From Effrenium voratum (taxonomy: Eukaryota > Sar > Dinophyceae > Suessiales > Symbiodiniaceae), in assembly GCA_963377175.1 (NCBI GenBank), contig CAUJNA010003293.1, positions 142,531 to 206,530 on the forward strand: a stretch of DNA of 64,000 bases, in the 5' to 3' direction. The position numbers and the translations under genes were made by a program. Below the pieces are notes generated by a model that saw only the letters and a program-made list of their open reading frames with translations, was not told where the DNA came from and did no database searches. Positions 1 to 9,197 of this stretch are shown here, one piece after another (positions within the stretch are counted from its first letter, which is position 1; every line of letters starts with the position of its first letter).

Positions 1-27
1 GATGTTCATCAGGAGTCGAAGAAATGA

Positions 28-1188
28 GAATCCCCACCGAGAAGATCATCATCTTCGCCTGCGACACCACGGACGTCGCAGAAGGGCGTGAGATCGACAT
101 CGAAGGGTGGGAGGTCAAAATCACCCACCAGTGCAGATTTTCGCGCCGTGATCAAAGAGAAGAATAAGATGGAGGTGGTGATCGGGGAATATCAGAAGAC
201 ACTTGATGAAATGTCGGCAGCAATGGCGAATCTTAACCAAGAAGACTATGGAAGCACCATCCGGATCCAGGAGCTGGAAAGACGATGCGAGATTGCCAGC
301 AAGCAGTCGGGAAATCTAGTGAGTCACCACCAACACCACATGGCTGAGGCATGGCGCAAGTTTGAGGAAGAAGCCCAACAGATGCGCAAGGTGGAAATGA
401 ACGCATTTCAGTTCGGGGAGAAGAAAGACATGGAGTCGAATATTATAATGCAACAGATGAGGCAAGCTGAAGGAACTATCATGGAGCAGAAGCGGGAGAT
501 TGCATTGATGAAATCCTACATGGCAAGCGAGAAGTCGGCCGCGCAGGAATCAGCTATACGTGCAAATCAGATACACCGTGAGGCTTCACAACAGATATCC
601 GTTTATCAGCAACAGATCAGAGGCATAGAATCTTCTACATCTATCGAGAAGTTCAACGAGGAGGTGATGGTCCAAAGTCTGAAATCACAGTTGGAGCATG
701 CACTCGTCAAGCGCCCCGAGACGTACTCTTTGGAGGACTCCAGGGAACAGCTGATGACGAGGCTGAATGACGTTACAGTATTTGCGGAACAGGAATCGAA
801 GAGAGCGGATTGCTTGCTTCGTGAAAGAGAAGAGATCGTCAAACAGTATGAGTCCGACGTATCGATGAAGGACCAGATGATTGCTGTCGAAGGTGGTCAT
901 CGTCAGGATGCGATCTTGGAGTTAGCCCAGGTCAAAGAAGAGAAACAAGAGGAACGGTGCACGATGGACGAGAAGTCGACGGAGGCTGAGTACTGGAGAT
1001 TGACAGCTAAGGGAATGTACGATGAGTACCTCGAGGAGATGCATGAGCTTCAGAGACAACTGAAAGAAAGAGAGGCGACGCTCAAGCAAGAAGAGAGTTT
1101 TGTACGCCAACTCGATGCTGACAACGAGGAACTACGTGCACACAAGAAGCTGGAGACAGCAAAGATGGACATCGTGAACGAGCAGTAG
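28..1188 (+). CDS. Coiled-coil protein upstream of retrotransposon gag (5' end uncertain)
   Basis: The frame is open from just after a TGA at 25-27 to a TAG at 1186-1188; the first start-like codon is a GTG at 88, so the true start is unknown and may lie left of the window. The protein opens with a Ser/Arg/Lys-rich tail and is then almost entirely heptad-like helix rich in Glu, Gln, Met and Lys, with no membrane segment or enzyme motif. That points to a structural or assembly role, which is inference. The next ORF (gag) is open in the -1 frame from 1122, so the two overlap by 66 nt and could be joined by frameshifting, or be one ORF broken by an indel. It sits where a 5' module of the element would be, and no counterpart is visible before copy 2 because the gap removes that part. 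Confidence 0.6.
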   Translation, partial: ESPPRRSSSSPATPRTSQKGVRSTSKGGRSKSPTSADFRAVIKEKNKMEVVIGEYQKTLDEMSAAMANLNQEDYGSTIRIQELERRCEIASKQSGNLVSHHQHHMAEAWRKFEEEAQQMRKVEMNAFQFGEKKDMESNIIMQQMRQAEGTIMEQKREIALMKSYMASEKSAAQESAIRANQIHREASQQISVYQQQIRGIESSTSIEKFNEEVMVQSLKSQLEHALVKRPETYSLEDSREQLMTRLNDVTVFAEQESKRADCLLREREEIVKQYESDVSMKDQMIAVEGGHRQDAILELAQVKEEKQEERCTMDEKSTEAEYWRLTAKGMYDEYLEEMHELQRQLKEREATLKQEESFVRQLDADNEELRAHKKLETAKMDIVNEQ

Positions 1189-3491
1189 TGAAACGCGCTG
1201 AGGGAGGAACCCAGGCTAATTCAAATAGGATAGACAAGAAGGTGGCTGGGTCAGTCCCGTCATCGTCTTCAAATCAAATCCCTAATTCGTCGCTGATGCC
1301 AGGTTCGATCCTCTTTCCGTCTTTCGGTGATCCAATGATCGATGTACACCTATCCCAGATGCAAGGAGTTGTTGGGCATGTCCCACAATCCACTACTACG
1401 ACTGGTGGTGGTGATGGGGGGGGAAACAACGGTACTACGCCCCCATTGGATTTCGGTGGATTCCCGCCCAATGGGAATGGGCAGGGAGCGGGTCGACGTC
1501 AGTTGAGCCTCGCTGGTGGCGGAGGAGGACCTCCGGATGATCCACCCGATGATGAGGATGAGGATGACGACGACGAAGGAGATGAGGAAGACGAGGAAGA
1601 AGAAGAGGAAGAAGACGATCGGACACGGAGGAGACGAAGGAGATCGAGAGATACCCGAGAGATCAAGAATGATCGACCGAGAATCTCGAGGAAAGAGGCC
1701 GAGAGAGTATCTATTCCGGCCTGGCCAAAGATCCATCAACTTGACACCTGGAAGATGCAAATGCTGATGAATGTTCTGAGCGCATGTGCAGATCCAGATA
1801 CCGACGCATGGACGAAATGGCTGGAGCAGGCTCTTGGGTTGAACCCAGACCTGGATTTGCTTAGCGATTCAGGTGGCGACAGATTTGCTACGATAGATAT
1901 TAAGATGGCCATGGGCATGCAGAACATGCTGAAACAAGTACCTGACGAAGCCAAGGACGTATACCTCGATGCTACACGACACTCTGAACTACGACATCAA
2001 CAAGGGGTGATCGTGAAGGGACGAGAGTTGGTGGCATTAGTTATGCAATCATTCAGAACTTCCGATAGAACGGATCTGGTCTACCACATCGAGCATTTAT
2101 TCAACCTTGACTTTCCTGGCGACAAGAACTTGGTCATGTTCAGGAACAAATGGTATGATTTGCTGCTGAAGATGAGGAGCGAGGACAGACCCAGTATGCT
2201 GGCTCTCAGAGACATCCTTTACAGGAAGATCAAAGGGAGCAAGAAGATGGAGTTCGGCCTCAATGCCTACCATAGACTACCGGACAAGCATCCTCAGAAG
2301 ACGTATGAATTCTTATTGGCGTTGATCGACTATCAGATCAAGGCAGATCGGGAAGACCTGATGCTCGAAATGAAGGAGAAATCGGTCAAGTCGATGATGA
2401 AGTCAGGCGGGAAGGATGCGGCTCCAGCAACTGGCAAACAGGAGAACCAGGGTGGCAAGGGCAGAAAGGGGAAACCCGGTGGACCTGATGCCGCTCCTGT
2501 GCTCCCAAAAGCCAAGGCAAAGGGCCACGCTGGCAAGAACGGCAAGTCCGACTGTGCCAGCGACAGAGGCAAGAGTCCGGGCGGAAGCAAGGATAACCCC
2601 TGCTGGTACCACTTCAAATCGGCGAAGGGGTGCGTGAAAGGGAATGAATGCACTTTTTCCCACAGCAAGAAGACGGAGCATAAGTTGGAGAGCATGTCCA
2701 AGGGGAAAGGAAAGGGCAAATCCAAGTACAGATCATCGTCACCAAAGAGGGATGATGGAGCATGCTTCGCGTTTCAGAAGGGGAAGTGCGATAGGGGAAG
2801 CGCTTGTAAGTACAGGCATGAGCTCATCAAGAACAATTCAGCTCCAGCAACGTCAAATGACAAGGCGCAAGCCAAGTCGAAGGCTACCGCCAAAGCCGCA
2901 GCGCCAGCCATTGCAAGGAGGGCCATCGCAATGCCCGCGATAGTCCTGAAGCAATCGGCTCCTGCAGGGAAGGTAAGCTTCAAGAAGGACGTTGATCAGG
3001 TCGAACCGGACGAAGCCGAGACTGTCTACCACGAGCACGATGACGACGCGATGAGCGAATCAACGAGATGGTCTGGCGAGTCCGAGATCCCCGAGAAAAT
3101 GGTGTGGTTCAAGGAAGTGCTCGACGTCGACGAGAATGGGGAGATCACCTACCTCGAAGACGAGAGAAGGCAATGGGAACGAAAAGGGGAATGGTACGGT
3201 TATGAGGACAATGAGAATGAGCATTATCAGTACGTGTACGTCGACGAGAAGAAGTTCAAAAGCAGTGATCATCGTGAATTATCAGCCTATCAAGTCCAAC
3301 GATCATTGATACGTGCGAAGATACTGAGAGAAGTAGTGGATGATGTATATAAGAAGCATTACTTCCCGGTGACCAAGGAGAGCAGCATAATGTTCGAGTA
3401 TGATCGGAACAAGGACGAGATCAAGGAATCGGCTGTCGACTGGAAGAAACAGCATGGTATGCCGAAGAACGTTTTCGCCATGTCAACGTGA
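1188..3491 (+). CDS. gag: Copia-like Gag with two CCCH zinc fingers (copy 1)
   Basis: This is the structural capsid/nucleocapsid part of a Ty1/copia-type retrotransposon. After a Gly/Pro-rich leader comes a long Asp/Glu run (about residues 120-145), an Arg-rich patch, a helical capsid-like domain (about 175-410) and a Lys/Gly/Ala-rich basic tail. Two CCCH fingers, C-x8-C-x5-C-x3-H from residue ~472 and C-x7-C-x5-C-x3-H from ~526, take the place of the CCHC knuckle usual in copia Gag and probably bind RNA. The frame ends at TGA 3489-3491; the second copy has TGC at the same place and reads on into protease, so this is a nonsense mutation or an in-frame readthrough stop. GTG 1188 is only the first start-like codon; the frame is open from 1122. 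Confidence 0.85.
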   Translation: MKRAEGGTQANSNRIDKKVAGSVPSSSSNQIPNSSLMPGSILFPSFGDPMIDVHLSQMQGVVGHVPQSTTTTGGGDGGGNNGTTPPLDFGGFPPNGNGQGAGRRQLSLAGGGGGPPDDPPDDEDEDDDDEGDEEDEEEEEEEDDRTRRRRRRSRDTREIKNDRPRISRKEAERVSIPAWPKIHQLDTWKMQMLMNVLSACADPDTDAWTKWLEQALGLNPDLDLLSDSGGDRFATIDIKMAMGMQNMLKQVPDEAKDVYLDATRHSELRHQQGVIVKGRELVALVMQSFRTSDRTDLVYHIEHLFNLDFPGDKNLVMFRNKWYDLLLKMRSEDRPSMLALRDILYRKIKGSKKMEFGLNAYHRLPDKHPQKTYEFLLALIDYQIKADREDLMLEMKEKSVKSMMKSGGKDAAPATGKQENQGGKGRKGKPGGPDAAPVLPKAKAKGHAGKNGKSDCASDRGKSPGGSKDNPCWYHFKSAKGCVKGNECTFSHSKKTEHKLESMSKGKGKGKSKYRSSSPKRDDGACFAFQKGKCDRGSACKYRHELIKNNSAPATSNDKAQAKSKATAKAAAPAIARRAIAMPAIVLKQSAPAGKVSFKKDVDQVEPDEAETVYHEHDDDAMSESTRWSGESEIPEKMVWFKEVLDVDENGEITYLEDERRQWERKGEWYGYEDNENEHYQYVYVDEKKFKSSDHRELSAYQVQRSLIRAKILREVVDDVYKKHYFPVTKESSIMFEYDRNKDEIKESAVDWKKQHGMPKNVFAMST
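1246..1259 (+). repeat. TGGGTCAGTCCC motif, site 1
   Basis: CTGGGTCAGTCCCG near the start of Gag reads Gly-Ser-Val-Pro in frame. It is the first of seven copies in the window and lies at the boundary between the coiled-coil ORF and Gag. Confidence 0.75.
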
Positions 3492-3503
3492 ATCAGCAAA
3501 CGG

Positions 3504-6400
3504 GTGAAATGGTTGATGGACACCGGATGTGGTCATGATCTCATCGGAAGAGCCAAGGCGAAGAGCCTGGGTGTCGACATCGTGAAAGATGACGACGAGA
3601 TCGTGTTCCAGACCGCGAATGGTTCCAATTCCACATCTGATGTGGCCAAGATAGTCGTGGACGAGTTGGACGAGACTGTCGAGCCGCATGTATTGGATGA
3701 GACACCCACGGTATTGTCAGTGGGGAGGAGATGCATGAAGATGGGTTATGCATTTCACTGGATGCCTGGTAAACTACCTTTCATGGTTACGCCCAAGCAG
3801 GGATTCGTGCACTTGCAGGTCAAGGACGACATCCCGTACCTAGTGAGTGATGGTAAACTTCGGAGTAACAGGCATCGCCCTACGATAGACGACCTCAAGG
3901 AGCACTTTTCGGAAGTGTTGGCGATGGTAACGAACGACGAGGCAGATCAGGGAGGTGACGATGAGAACGACACCACACCCGCCGCTGTCGGTGAGTCCGC
4001 AGAGGCCGAGGGCGAACACCACGACGGGGCATTCGACTTCGGGCCACCCGGAGGAGCCGGTCCGGTACGTCCGCCTCCCGTGGCTGAGGAAATACCTGTA
4101 GATGTTGGGTCAGTCCCGAATCGACATGGTGATGCCGAAGCTCACGAGGAAGAGGTTGATGAAGATGATCCAGATGCCGGAATCGAAGTAGACGTGTACG
4201 AAGGATCATCAATAAAGAGGAAAGTGGGAGTCCTCAAGAAGGACGCCAACTCCATAGCTCATTTGCTTACACACAGGTACCGAAATCCCTTCTGCGAATC
4301 ATGCGTCAAGGCAAAGATGAGACACTTCAGATCACGAACGGGAGCATTCAAAAGAGAAGTGAAGAAGTTCGGTGACCTGGTGACGTTCGACTTTGTGACG
4401 GCATCAGGAGATCATGAAGTGGAAGGCAGGTATGCGCTCATCATCCGGGACATATATACCGGAATTATCATGGCTTATCCCATCGCGAGAAGAGACACTG
4501 ACTCAGTCGTCAGGGCTATCAAGCACTTCTGCGGGAGGAGGAAAATCAAGCAGGTATATTCGGATGATGGCCCGGAACTGATCAATGCGTGCGTGGAGCT
4601 GAAGCTGAACCACGACCTATCGCTGCCTGGACGGCCGCAGAACAATTCCCTTGCTGAAAGAACAAATCACTTCATCATTGACCAGACTTCGGCTTGTCTA
4701 GTACATGCCGGTCTACCCACGTGTTATTGGGTGCAGGCCATCACCACTCTGTGCCATCTCATGAACATCGAAGAGGTGAACGGATCGAGTGCATGGATGA
4801 GGCTGCATGGCGAGGAGTTCAAGGGCGAGAAGATACCTTTTGGTGCGCTAGTGGACTTCAAGCCGAGTGAAGCACGTGGGGGAAAGAGGGAGAAGTTCGA
4901 GCCGAGAGGGGAAACTGGTATATTTGCTGGATATGTGTTGAGCACCGGTATGCATTGGGCAAACAAGTATCGTGCTTGGGAACTTACTGCATTTGCGGGT
5001 GCAGAGCTGAACATCAAGAAGGCAAAGGTTCCACCTCGGCTGAGAATGCCACATCAGACGGAGAGGATGATTCTGAAATCTCCTCTGACATTCCCAATAC
5101 AACAGAAGTACAAGGTTGCCAACGAGACTTTGGAAGGAATAGTGATGTCTATCGATGCAATCGGTCTGGATGCACGTGACCGCCTGATCGAGGATGAGGA
5201 CTACGAGCCTGAATTGTTGCAGAGTGACGAGAAGCGACTGCTTGACGATGAAGTCGATCAGATCGCTGGTCTACTGCTCGACGATGGCCCGGAGGTAATC
5301 GCCGGAGATCGGGGGGGTCATGCAGGAGAAGAAGATGCTAGACCGAGCTCTTCAAAAGGGAAGGGAGATGGACACCCTAAGGGCGATGAGAAGGTTGCGA
5401 AGTCCGACCTTCCACACGTGTCAGTTGGGCTACCCGGGGATGGTATCACGTACGTCAACGACGATGGCAAGGAGGTTAAGATCGACAAGGCCGGGAGACC
5501 GTATCCTGTCGGTAAGGACGGATTCAGGCTAATGAAGACATCGAGACCTCCAGAGTTCACTCCTGAAGAATGGAAGATGATGAGTAAATATTACACCAAG
5601 GAAGAGAAGGCCGAGGTGAAGGGCGGTGGCAAAAGGAAAGAAGAAGGTCCCAAGGGTAAGGAGTCTGAGATTTCCGCGCCGGCAGAGGCACGGACATTAC
5701 AGATGCCCGGTGGTAAGAGAATTCGAGCGATGCTTCGGAACCGCTGGGGTGGAGTAGAATGGCAGTACAATAGGGGATTGCGGAAGAACATATCAAAGAT
5801 CAAGAACCCAATGGATGGGAAGCATTTGGCTGAGCTTGAATGGGTCAGGATTGTTGTTAATCCTGTCGACGGGGTGGTTGTTCTCATGGATTCCAAACAG
5901 TCCCAAGACGTCATGAGACGAAACGTTCAGCTTGAGAAAGAATTTGAGTGTCTGGTGGTAATTTATGCCTGGAATTTCAAGTCTGAGGAGCGATCAAAGT
6001 CGACTCCAAACTGGACGAAGGCGGTTGCATCAGTCATGGAGAGTCATAAAGACGAAGCTGAGACAGCATCGGGGACGGATCCATCGGTCGACGAATCGAC
6101 GGACCTCAACTGGTATGAATGGGAGGAGTCTGCTGAGATAGTTTCTGGAAAAGTGCCACTCGCAATGCCTGCGATAGGCGAAGACAGTGAAGCCAAGAAG
6201 TACCCATCGATGCCGTGCGTGACTTCTGAGCGAATACAGCACAGAGAGAAAGCTGTGAAAGTTGTACGATTCTTCGACGCTTTAGTATCCAGGCCGGTAG
6301 GCCAGAAAGAGATGTTGACCAACCCTGATGCATTGGCATCAATGAAGAAAGAGTGGTCGGGATTAATCGACCAGGGGGTCTTCGATCTTGGCGCGGTGCG
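3504..6400 (+). CDS. pol: Copia-like Pol (protease-integrase), truncated by assembly gap (copy 1)
   Basis: This continues the Gag frame after the TGA. It begins with the aspartic protease motif W-L-M-D-T-G (catalytic Asp codon 3519-3521). A His/Cys zinc-binding segment (H-x4-H ... C-x2-C, about 4258-4310) precedes the integrase core: Asp in TFDFV (~4390), Asp in YSDDGPE (~4563) and Glu in LAERTN (~4655). The last Asp and Glu are 31 residues apart, five fewer than in typical copia integrases. After the integrase comes an Asp/Glu/Lys-rich linker. The frame enters the N gap at 6401 just before the reverse transcriptase would begin, so RT and RNase H of this copy are not visible. Differences from copy 2 are scattered single substitutions. 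Confidence 0.9.
4105..4118 (+). repeat. TGGGTCAGTCCC motif, site 2
   Basis: TTGGGTCAGTCCCG reads Gly-Ser-Val-Pro in the linker between protease and integrase of copy 1. Confidence 0.75.
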
Positions 6401-6500
6401 NNNNNNNNNNNNNNNNNNNNNNNNNNNNNNNNNNNNNNNNNNNNNNNNNNNNNNNNNNNNNNNNNNNNNNNNNNNNNNNNNNNNNNNNNNNNNNNNNNNN
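6401..6500. other. Assembly gap (100 N)
   Basis: There are exactly 100 N, the usual placeholder for a gap of unknown size. Sequence on the left ends at the equivalent of 11943 in copy 2; sequence on the right begins at the equivalent of 1382 in copy 1. The gap could hide the 3' part of copy 1, LTRs and the 5' part of copy 2, or mark a misjoin of two near-identical copies or haplotypes. Confidence 0.99.
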
Positions 6501-7050
6501 CCCACAATCCACTACTACGACTGGTGGTGGTGATGGGGGGGGAAACAACGGTACTACGCCCCCATTGGATTACGGTGGATTCCCGCCCAATGGGAATGGG
6601 CAGGGAGCGGGTCGACGTCAGTTGAGCCTCGCTGGTGGCGGAGGAGGACCTCCGGATGATCCACCCGATGATGAGGATGAGGCTGACGACGACGAAGGAG
6701 ATGAGGAAGACGAGGAAGAAGAAGAGGAAGAAGACGATCGGACACGGAGGAGACGAAGGAGATCGAGAGATAACCGAGAGATCAAGAATGATCGACCGAG
6801 AATCTCGAGGAAAGAGGCCGAGAGAGTATCTATTCCGGCCTGGCCAAAGATCCATCAACTTGACACCTGGAAGATGCAACTGCTGATGAATGTTCTGAGC
6901 GCATGTGCAGACCCAGATACCGACGCATGGACGAAATGGCTGGAACAGGCTCTTGGGTTGAACCCAGACCTGGATTTGCTACGCCCCCATTGGATTACGG
7001 TGGATTCCCGCCCAATGGAAATGGGCAGGGAGCGGGTCGACGTCAGTTGA
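6501..7050 (+). pseudogene. Gag N-terminal fragment (copy 2, before the duplication junction)
   Basis: This resumes in Gag with the Thr/Gly-rich leader, the acidic run and the start of the capsid domain, nearly identical to 1382-1860. At 6980/6981 the sequence jumps back 425 bp to the leader. Because 425 is not a multiple of three the frame is lost, and it stops at 7050 after 23 out-of-frame codons. Confidence 0.8.
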
Positions 7051-7405
7051 GCCTCGCTGGTGGCGGAGGAGGACCTCCGGATGATCCACCCGATGATGAG
7101 GATGAGGATGACGACGACGAAGGAGATGAGGAAGACGAGGAAGAGGAAGAGGAAGAAGACGATCGGACACGGAGGAGACGAAGGAGATCGAGAGATAACC
7201 GAGAGATCAAGAATGATCGACCGAGAATCTCGAGGAAAGAGGCCGAGAGAGTATCTTTTCCGGCCTGGCCAAAGATCCATCAACTTGACACCTGGAAGAT
7301 GCAACTGCTGATGAATGTTCTGAGCGCATGTGCAGACCCAGATACCGACGCATGGACGAAATGGCTGGAACAGGCTCTTGGGTTGAACCCAGACCTGGAT
7401 TTGCT
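6556..7405 (+). repeat. 425-bp tandem duplication inside gag of copy 2
   Basis: Unit A is 6556-6980 and unit B is 6981-7405, with only a CT microhomology at the junction. The units differ at a handful of bases (for example GCTGAC versus GATGAC, TCTATT versus TCTTTT), so it is not an exact copying artefact. It may be a real duplication that has since diverged, or a collapse of two haplotypes beside the assembly gap. Confidence 0.85.
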
Positions 7406-9197
7406 TAGCGATTCAGGTGGCGACAGATTTGCTACGATAGATATTAAGATGGCCATGGGCATGCAGAACATGCTGAAACAAGCACCTGACGAAGCCAAGG
7501 ACGTGTACCTCGATGCTACACGACACTCTGAACTACGACATCAACAAGGGGTGATCGTGAAGGGACGAGAGTTGGTGGCATTAGTTATGCAATCATTCAG
7601 AACTTCCGATAGAACGGATCTTGTCTACCACATCGAGCATTTATTCAACCTTGTCTTTCCTGGCGACAAGAACTTGGTCATGTTCAGGAACAAATGGTAT
7701 GATTTGCTGCTGAAGATGAGGAGCGAGGACAGACCCAGTAAGCTGGCTCTCAGGGACATCCTTTACAGGAAGATCAAAGGGAGCAAGAAGATGGAGTTCG
7801 GCCTCAATGCCTACCATAGACTACCGGACAAGCATCCTCAGAAGACGTATGAATTTTTATTGGCGTTGATCGACTATCAGATCAAGGCAGATCGGGAAGA
7901 CCTGATGCTCGACATGAAGGAGAAATCGGTCAAGTCGATGATGAAATCAGGCGGGAAGGATGCGGCTCCAGCAACTGGCAAACAGGAGAACCAGGGTGGC
8001 AAGGGCAGAAAGGGGAAACCCGGTGGACCTGATGCCGCTCCTGTGCTCCCAAAAGCCAAGGCAAAGGGCCACGCTGGCAAGAACGGCAAGTCCGAAGGTG
8101 CCAGCGACAGAGGCAAGAGTCCGGGCGGAAGCAAGGATAACCCCTGCTGGTACCACTTCAAATCGGCGAAGGGGTGCGTGAAAGGGAATGAATGCACTTT
8201 TTCCCACAGCAAGAAGACGGAGCATAAGTTGGAGAGCATGTCCAAGGGGAACGGAAAGGGCAAATCCAAGTCCAGATCATCGTCACCAAAGAGGGATGAT
8301 GGAGCATGCTTCGCGTTTCAGAAGGGGAAGTGCGATAGGGGAAGCGCTTGTAAGTACAGGCATGAGCTCATCAATAACAATTCAGCTCCAGCAACGTCAA
8401 ATGACAAGGCGCAAGCCAAGTCGAAGGCTGCCGCCAAAGCCGCAGCGCCAGCCATTGCAAGGAGGGCCATCGCAATGCCCGCGATTGTCCTGAAGCAATC
8501 GGCTCCTGCAGGGAAGGTAAGCTTCAAGAAGGACGTTGATCAGGTCGAACCGGACGAAGCCGAGACTGTCTACCACGAGCACGATGACGACGCGATGAGC
8601 GAATCATCGAGATGGTCTGGCGAGTCCGAGATCCCCGCGAAAATGGTGTGGTTCAAGGAAGTGCTCGACGTCGACGAGAATGGGGAGATCACCTACCTCG
8701 AAGACGAGAGAAGGCAATGGGAACGAAAAGGGGAATGTTACGGTTATGAGGACAATGAGAATGAGCCTTATCAGTACGTGTACGTCGACGAGAAGAAGTT
8801 CAAAAGCAGTGATCATCGTGAATTATCAGCCTATCAAGTCCAACGATCATTGATACGTGCGAAGATACTGAGAGAAGTAGTGGATGATATATATAAGAAG
8901 CACTACTTCCCGGTGACCAAGGAGAGCAGCATAATGTTCGAGTATGATCGGAACAAGGACGAGATCAAGGAATCGGCTGTCGACTGGAAGAAGCTGCATG
9001 GTATGCCGAAGAACGTTTTCGCCATGTCAACGTGCATCAGCAAACGGGTGAAATGGTTGATGGACACCGGATGTGGTCATGATCTCATTGGAAGAGCCAA
9101 GGCGAAGAGCCTGGGTGTCGACATCGTGAAAGATGACGACGAGTCGTGTTCCAGACCGCGAATGGTTCCACTTCCACATCTGATGTGGCCAAGATAG
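6981..9197 (+). CDS. gag: Copia-like Gag-protease, frameshifted (copy 2)
   Basis: This is the same Gag as copy 1: acidic run, capsid-like helical domain and both CCCH fingers (8146-8220 and 8307-8363). At the position of the copy 1 stop it has TGC, so it continues into the protease motif L-M-D-T-G (Asp codon 9063-9065). One base is missing after 9143 (GACGAG-TCGTG here, GACGAGATCGTG in copy 1). The frame therefore runs out of phase and ends at 9197, while the correct continuation is the frame that opens at 9146. The frame is open from 6903 through the duplication junction, but authentic Gag sequence in this frame starts at 6981. Confidence 0.85.
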   Translation, partial: TPPLDYGGFPPNGNGQGAGRRQLSLAGGGGGPPDDPPDDEDEDDDDEGDEEDEEEEEEEDDRTRRRRRRSRDNREIKNDRPRISRKEAERVSFPAWPKIHQLDTWKMQLLMNVLSACADPDTDAWTKWLEQALGLNPDLDLLSDSGGDRFATIDIKMAMGMQNMLKQAPDEAKDVYLDATRHSELRHQQGVIVKGRELVALVMQSFRTSDRTDLVYHIEHLFNLVFPGDKNLVMFRNKWYDLLLKMRSEDRPSKLALRDILYRKIKGSKKMEFGLNAYHRLPDKHPQKTYEFLLALIDYQIKADREDLMLDMKEKSVKSMMKSGGKDAAPATGKQENQGGKGRKGKPGGPDAAPVLPKAKAKGHAGKNGKSEGASDRGKSPGGSKDNPCWYHFKSAKGCVKGNECTFSHSKKTEHKLESMSKGNGKGKSKSRSSSPKRDDGACFAFQKGKCDRGSACKYRHELINNNSAPATSNDKAQAKSKAAAKAAAPAIARRAIAMPAIVLKQSAPAGKVSFKKDVDQVEPDEAETVYHEHDDDAMSESSRWSGESEIPAKMVWFKEVLDVDENGEITYLEDERRQWERKGECYGYEDNENEPYQYVYVDEKKFKSSDHRELSAYQVQRSLIRAKILREVVDDIYKKHYFPVTKESSIMFEYDRNKDEIKESAVDWKKLHGMPKNVFAMSTCISKRVKWLMDTGCGHDLIGRAKAKSLGVDIVKDDDESCSRPRMVPLPHLMWPR

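Noticed and set aside
6106..6879. Long minus-strand frame across the N gap and gag
   Set aside because: It is a shadow of the acidic Gag repeat and spans unknown bases; hydrophobic Phe/Leu/Ile runs are the complement of GAA/GAC codons.
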